From the NCBI GenBank assembly GCA_003864455.1, contig BGZN01000009.1:1-44242 (forward strand): a stretch of DNA of 44,242 nucleotides, written 5' to 3'. Under the pieces are notes generated by a model. That model saw only the letters and a list, made by a program, of their open reading frames with translations. It was not told where the DNA came from and made no database searches. Positions within the stretch are counted from its first letter, which is position 1; each line of letters starts with the position of its first letter. A program made the translations under genes and the position numbers. Positions 41,136-44,242 of this stretch are shown here, piece by piece. Origin of the DNA: Candidatus Termititenax aidoneus. GTDB lineage: Bacteria; Margulisbacteria; Termititenacia; Termititenacales; Termititenacaceae.

Positions 41136-41637
41136 ATTTCAGGCGGCTTTAAAACAAAGGCTGACCGCGGAAAAATACCGGCATTCTCTGCGCACCGCGG
41201 AGTGGGCTAAAGAAATCGCCGCATTTTGCAATTACGACTCTGACGCCGCGTATCTCGCCGGGCTCTTGCACGACTGCGCCAAGACTTCCGACGCGGATTA
41301 TTTGCTGGAACAAGCTGCCCGACGTCGCATCAGACTGACCAAAAAATATAGGAAAAATCCATTGCTGCTGCACAGTCCGCTGGGCGCGGCGCTGGCGCGC
41401 GAGGAATTTGGCGTCAGCGACCCCAAAATACTTAACGCTATACACTATCACACACTCGGCCGCGCCCGCATGGGCAGGCTGGAAAAAATAATTTACGTCG
41501 CGGATTATTCCGAGCCGGGACGCCGCTCGCCAGCCGCGCAGGAAATCCGCCGGCTCTTGCGAAAAACCGGAGATTTAAATCAAGCCGTGAAAATCAAAAG
41601 AGAAACCAACGCCAAAATTTTCGGCAAAGCCGCCTAA
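41092..41637 (+). CDS. yqeK: YqeK-family HD-domain phosphohydrolase
   Basis: 181 aa from ATG 41092 (ATG 41098 also possible). HD motifs: YRHSLRTAEWAKEIA, LAGLLHDCAKTSD, LLLHSPLGAALA, AIHYHTLGRARMGRLEKIIYVADYSEPGR. YqeK enzymes split diadenosine tetraphosphate to two ADP. It sits next to an LCP-protein gene as in many bacteria with nadD-yqeK-LCP clusters; here nadD lies elsewhere in the window. Confidence 0.9.
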   Translation: MPMPAKKNPANSICKFQAALKQRLTAEKYRHSLRTAEWAKEIAAFCNYDSDAAYLAGLLHDCAKTSDADYLLEQAARRRIRLTKKYRKNPLLLHSPLGAALAREEFGVSDPKILNAIHYHTLGRARMGRLEKIIYVADYSEPGRRSPAAQEIRRLLRKTGDLNQAVKIKRETNAKIFGKAA

Positions 41638-41682
41638 AGTAAGTCATTGCAAAAACGCATCTTGTGTTAAAATACGCCAACT

Positions 41683-42918
41683 ATGTTCAGCGGCGTCCAA
41701 AAGAAAATCCTGATCATTATTGCCATTGTTTCAATAGTCGGGGCCTTGAGCGGCATCATTATTAACGTCATCAATTACAATACACAGGCTTTTGGCACGC
41801 TGCTCAAACTGCTCACTATGACTTTTCCGCAGCGGCATCTTTCGGACAACACCACCGTCCTCATCATGGGCATCGACAACAGCGCGGATAATATGCGCCG
41901 CGCCGACACGATCATGGTCGCCAATCTCAACCCTTACACGAAATATATCGGCGTGCTGTCCATACCGCGCGACTGCCGCATGCCTGTGCCCGGCCACGGC
42001 CAGACCAAGATCAACCACGCTTACGCTTACGGCGGGCCGCAGCTGCTGCGCGAAGCGGTGTCCAATTATTTGCAGACGCCGATCCAGTATTATATAGAAC
42101 TCGATCTCAACGGGCTGGCCGCGCTGGTCGACCAGATCGGCGGCGTGCCGCTCAATGTGGAAAAACGCATGCATTACATCGACCGCGCCGGCGATCTGTA
42201 CATCGATTTGCAGCCGGGTTATCAAGTGCTTGACGGCAACAAAGCCCTGCAGTATGTGCGTTTTCGCAGTGACTCCGCTGTGGATCTTGGGCGCATCGAG
42301 CGGCAGCATAAATTTTTGCAGGCCGTCGGCAACAAACTGCTGAAAGTCAATATTATATTCAAAGCGCCAACTATGATTTTCAAAATGGCCAAATTTGTAC
42401 GCACCAATGTGCCGGCGGCGCTTTTTGTAGATGTGGCCAACCGCGTTAAAGAAGCTTATCAACTCGGCCATTTGGACATTGTAACCATACCCGGCACGCC
42501 GGTGAACATCAACGGCGTGGCCTACTTGCAACCGGACTGGCAGCGCACGCAAAATCTTGTGCAGCGCGTGATCCGCGGCTATGAATTTTACACACCCAGC
42601 CTGCCGCCTATCAAAAAACCGCCGGAACTCTCCATCGAAGTGCTCAACGGCAGCGGCACTACCGGTATGGGGCGCAATACGGAAAGAAAATTAAAAACGC
42701 TCGGTTACCAGGTCTGGAATACCAAAGATGCCGGCCGCTTTGATTACGGCGAAACAATTATTATCAACTGGCAGGGTGAAACTCTGGAAGACGAGGCGCA
42801 TATTTTGGCGCGCAAACTTTACATCAATCCAGCCAATATTTTGACACGCCAGCCGCAGCAAAACACGAGCTTGAGTTTTTCTATTATCGTCGGCCACGAC
42901 TGGCCAATAGAGCGTTGA
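41683..42918 (+). CDS. LytR-CpsA-Psr (LCP) family protein with LytR_C domain
   Basis: 411 aa. A signal anchor at residues 8-28 precedes the LCP domain (VLIMGIDNSADNMRRADTIMV, GVLSIPRDCRMPVPGHGQTKINHAYAYGG, YVRFRSDSAVDLGRIERQHKFL). Residues about 310-400 form a LytR_C domain (IEVLNGSGTTGMG). LCP enzymes transfer polymers to peptidoglycan. TGTTAAAAT (TAAAAT 41668-41673) is 9 nt before ATG without Shine-Dalgarno. Confidence 0.93.
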   Translation: MFSGVQKKILIIIAIVSIVGALSGIIINVINYNTQAFGTLLKLLTMTFPQRHLSDNTTVLIMGIDNSADNMRRADTIMVANLNPYTKYIGVLSIPRDCRMPVPGHGQTKINHAYAYGGPQLLREAVSNYLQTPIQYYIELDLNGLAALVDQIGGVPLNVEKRMHYIDRAGDLYIDLQPGYQVLDGNKALQYVRFRSDSAVDLGRIERQHKFLQAVGNKLLKVNIIFKAPTMIFKMAKFVRTNVPAALFVDVANRVKEAYQLGHLDIVTIPGTPVNINGVAYLQPDWQRTQNLVQRVIRGYEFYTPSLPPIKKPPELSIEVLNGSGTTGMGRNTERKLKTLGYQVWNTKDAGRFDYGETIIINWQGETLEDEAHILARKLYINPANILTRQPQQNTSLSFSIIVGHDWPIER

Positions 42919-42919
42919 T

Positions 42920-44242
42920 ATGCGGAGAGAAAATCCCGAAGCAACGCCGATGATGCGCCAATATCTGGACATCAAGGCGCGGCATCAGGATGCTGTCGTT
43001 TTTTTCCGGCTAGGCGATTTTTATGAAATGTTTTACGCCGACGCTGAACTGGCGGCGCGAGAGCTGGAGTTGACTTTGACCGGCCGCGGCAGCCGGGAGC
43101 ACAAAATGCCGATGTGCGGCGTGCCGTATCACGCGGCGGACAACTACATCGCACGGCTGATCAACAAAGGCTACAAAGTGGCGATCTGCGAACAGGTGGA
43201 AGACCCGGCTCTGGCCAAGGGTCTGACCAAACGTGAAGTCATCAAAGTTATCACGCCGGGCACGCTCATGGACGAAAAATTAATTCCCGGCCAGGCGGCT
43301 AATTATCTCGCGGCGATCACCAGCGCGGATACCAAAGCAGAAACTTTTGGCCTGGCTTTTGCCGATATTTCCACCGGCGTATTTAAGGCCGCCGAACTGC
43401 ACGGACTGGACAATCTGCGCGCGGAAATTCTGCGCGTCGATCCCAAAGAAATTATTTACACCGCCGCGGAAAACCCGGCCGGACTGGAAACGCTGGCTAC
43501 ACGCGTGGAGCAGCCCGGCCTAGCCAGCGCGCAAAAAATCTTGGCGCATTTTCCCAGCGACACGTCGCGCGATTTTGCTTTCGAGAATAGTCCGCTGGCT
43601 CTGCAGGCCGCCGCCGCAGTTTTTAATTATTTTAAGGCCGCGCAAAAAACCGAGTTAAAACAATTGACCAGACTGGAATTTTATCTGCCGCAAAACTATA
43701 TGTATCTGGACAGCGCGTCGCGCAAAAATCTGGAATTGACGGAAACAATACGCGGCGGCAGCAAGACCGGCTCGCTGTACGGACTGCTGGACAAGACCCG
43801 GACTTCGATGGGCAGCCGTCTGCTCAAAGAATGGCTGTGCTATCCCCTGCTAGACCAAACGGAAATCGAGAGCCGTTACGCCGCGGTCGGTGAATTGCTG
43901 AACGACCTGGTGGCGCGCGCGGAATTAAATGAACTACTCAAAGACATTTATGACATAGAGCGGCTGATCGGGCGCATCACCAACGGCAACGCCAACGCGC
44001 GCGATCTCGTCTATCTCAAAGAATCGCTGCGTGTCATTCAGAGTTTAACGCCGGTCTTAAAACAATTTTCCGCGCCGCTGCTGGCCGCGCTCCAGGACAG
44101 CGCCCGGCAAAAAACTATGCAGGAAATCTGCGTGCTGATCGACAAGGCCATAATTGATGAGCCGCCGCTGCTGGTAACCGCCGGCAATATTTTCCGTGAC
44201 GGCTACAATGCCGAACTCGACGAATTGCGCAAAATAAACCGC
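42920..44242 (+). CDS. mutS: DNA mismatch repair protein MutS (partial, N-terminal half)
   Basis: 441 residues are visible; the gene runs off the right edge. Start ATG 42920, 1 nt after the LCP stop. The mismatch-reading Phe-x-Glu lies in FFRLGDFYEMF, followed by MCGVPYHAADNYIARL and KVAICEQVEDP of domain I and the connector and lever regions (TETIRGGSKTGSLYGLLDKTRTSMGSRLLKEWL). The ATPase domain is beyond the window. Confidence 0.95.
   Translation, partial: MRRENPEATPMMRQYLDIKARHQDAVVFFRLGDFYEMFYADAELAARELELTLTGRGSREHKMPMCGVPYHAADNYIARLINKGYKVAICEQVEDPALAKGLTKREVIKVITPGTLMDEKLIPGQAANYLAAITSADTKAETFGLAFADISTGVFKAAELHGLDNLRAEILRVDPKEIIYTAAENPAGLETLATRVEQPGLASAQKILAHFPSDTSRDFAFENSPLALQAAAAVFNYFKAAQKTELKQLTRLEFYLPQNYMYLDSASRKNLELTETIRGGSKTGSLYGLLDKTRTSMGSRLLKEWLCYPLLDQTEIESRYAAVGELLNDLVARAELNELLKDIYDIERLIGRITNGNANARDLVYLKESLRVIQSLTPVLKQFSAPLLAALQDSARQKTMQEICVLIDKAIIDEPPLLVTAGNIFRDGYNAELDELRKINR

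Overview
The window reads as a piece of chromosome from an uncultivated, probably anaerobic and diderm bacterium. Evidence for this is a type IV pilin or type II secretion-like pseudopilin and a GspF protein, two small lipoproteins, a possible outer-membrane barrel, a ZIP transporter, RNase J, a stand-alone RRM protein, an LCP protein and the radical SAM/DUF4130 repair pair that is frequent in anaerobes. The mix would fit Margulisbacteria/WOR-1-like lineages, but that placement is inference. Core genes lie in short operons (nadD-purL-purF; pseudopilin-gmk-rpoZ-coaBC-truncated priA; comM-gspF; thiD2E, thiG-thiH; RRM-yqeK-LCP-mutS), broken up by small accessory modules.

The most unusual content is a duplicated cassette at 1-4132 and 30379-34846. 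Each copy encodes a giant CXXX-repeat protein (742 and 610 aa, with 137 and 115 cysteines by hand count, nearly all spaced every fourth residue). The giant protein gene is followed by a ~95-aa helper and then a radical SAM/SPASM maturase (the first copy runs off the left edge). Copy 2 also has a third helper paralog carrying a zinc-knuckle extension. A small XRE regulator is transcribed divergently from each giant gene. In both copies the two promoters are back to back and share a TTGTCAA core (TTGACA-16-TATAAT or TAAAAT one way, TTGTCA-18-TATTAT or TAGAAT the other). Two phage tail-collar-type fibre genes (9821-10657 and 25751-26923) also sit divergent to small XRE regulators, and the second uses the same TTGACA-16-TATAAT promoter. 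Together these look like four individually regulated structural or surface proteins.

Layout: 1-4385 CXXX cassette 1 and a rearranged junction carrying a copy of the purF 3' end; 4347-5115 HEPN/MNT module; 5151-9364 purF, purL, nadD; 9404-11168 antitoxin with toxin remnant, tail-collar protein 1 and its regulator; 11173-11882 MntA/HepT module; 11959-14642 priA fragment, coaBC, rpoZ, gmk, pseudopilin; 14756-15934 two lipoproteins; 15944-16501 ORF6N protein; 16529-18954 gspF and comM; 19075-22678 ZIP, repair pair and an ABC ATPase; 22810-25721 an HExxH protein, XRE-cupin regulator, putative barrel and a FecE/BtuD-like ATPase; 25751-27417 tail-collar protein 2 and its regulator; 27506-30312 thiamine genes; 30379-34846 CXXX cassette 2; 34843-36501 a binding protein/permease fusion; 36449-40700 RNase J, a BglII/BstYI-like restriction-modification system and dapA; 40809-44242 RRM protein, yqeK, LCP protein and the start of mutS.

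At least ten of the core genes carry a TANAAT-type -10 box only 5-10 nt before the start codon and show no Shine-Dalgarno, which suggests leaderless mRNAs. Most accessory genes instead have clear Shine-Dalgarno sequences and real leaders. No tRNA, rRNA or CRISPR was recognised.
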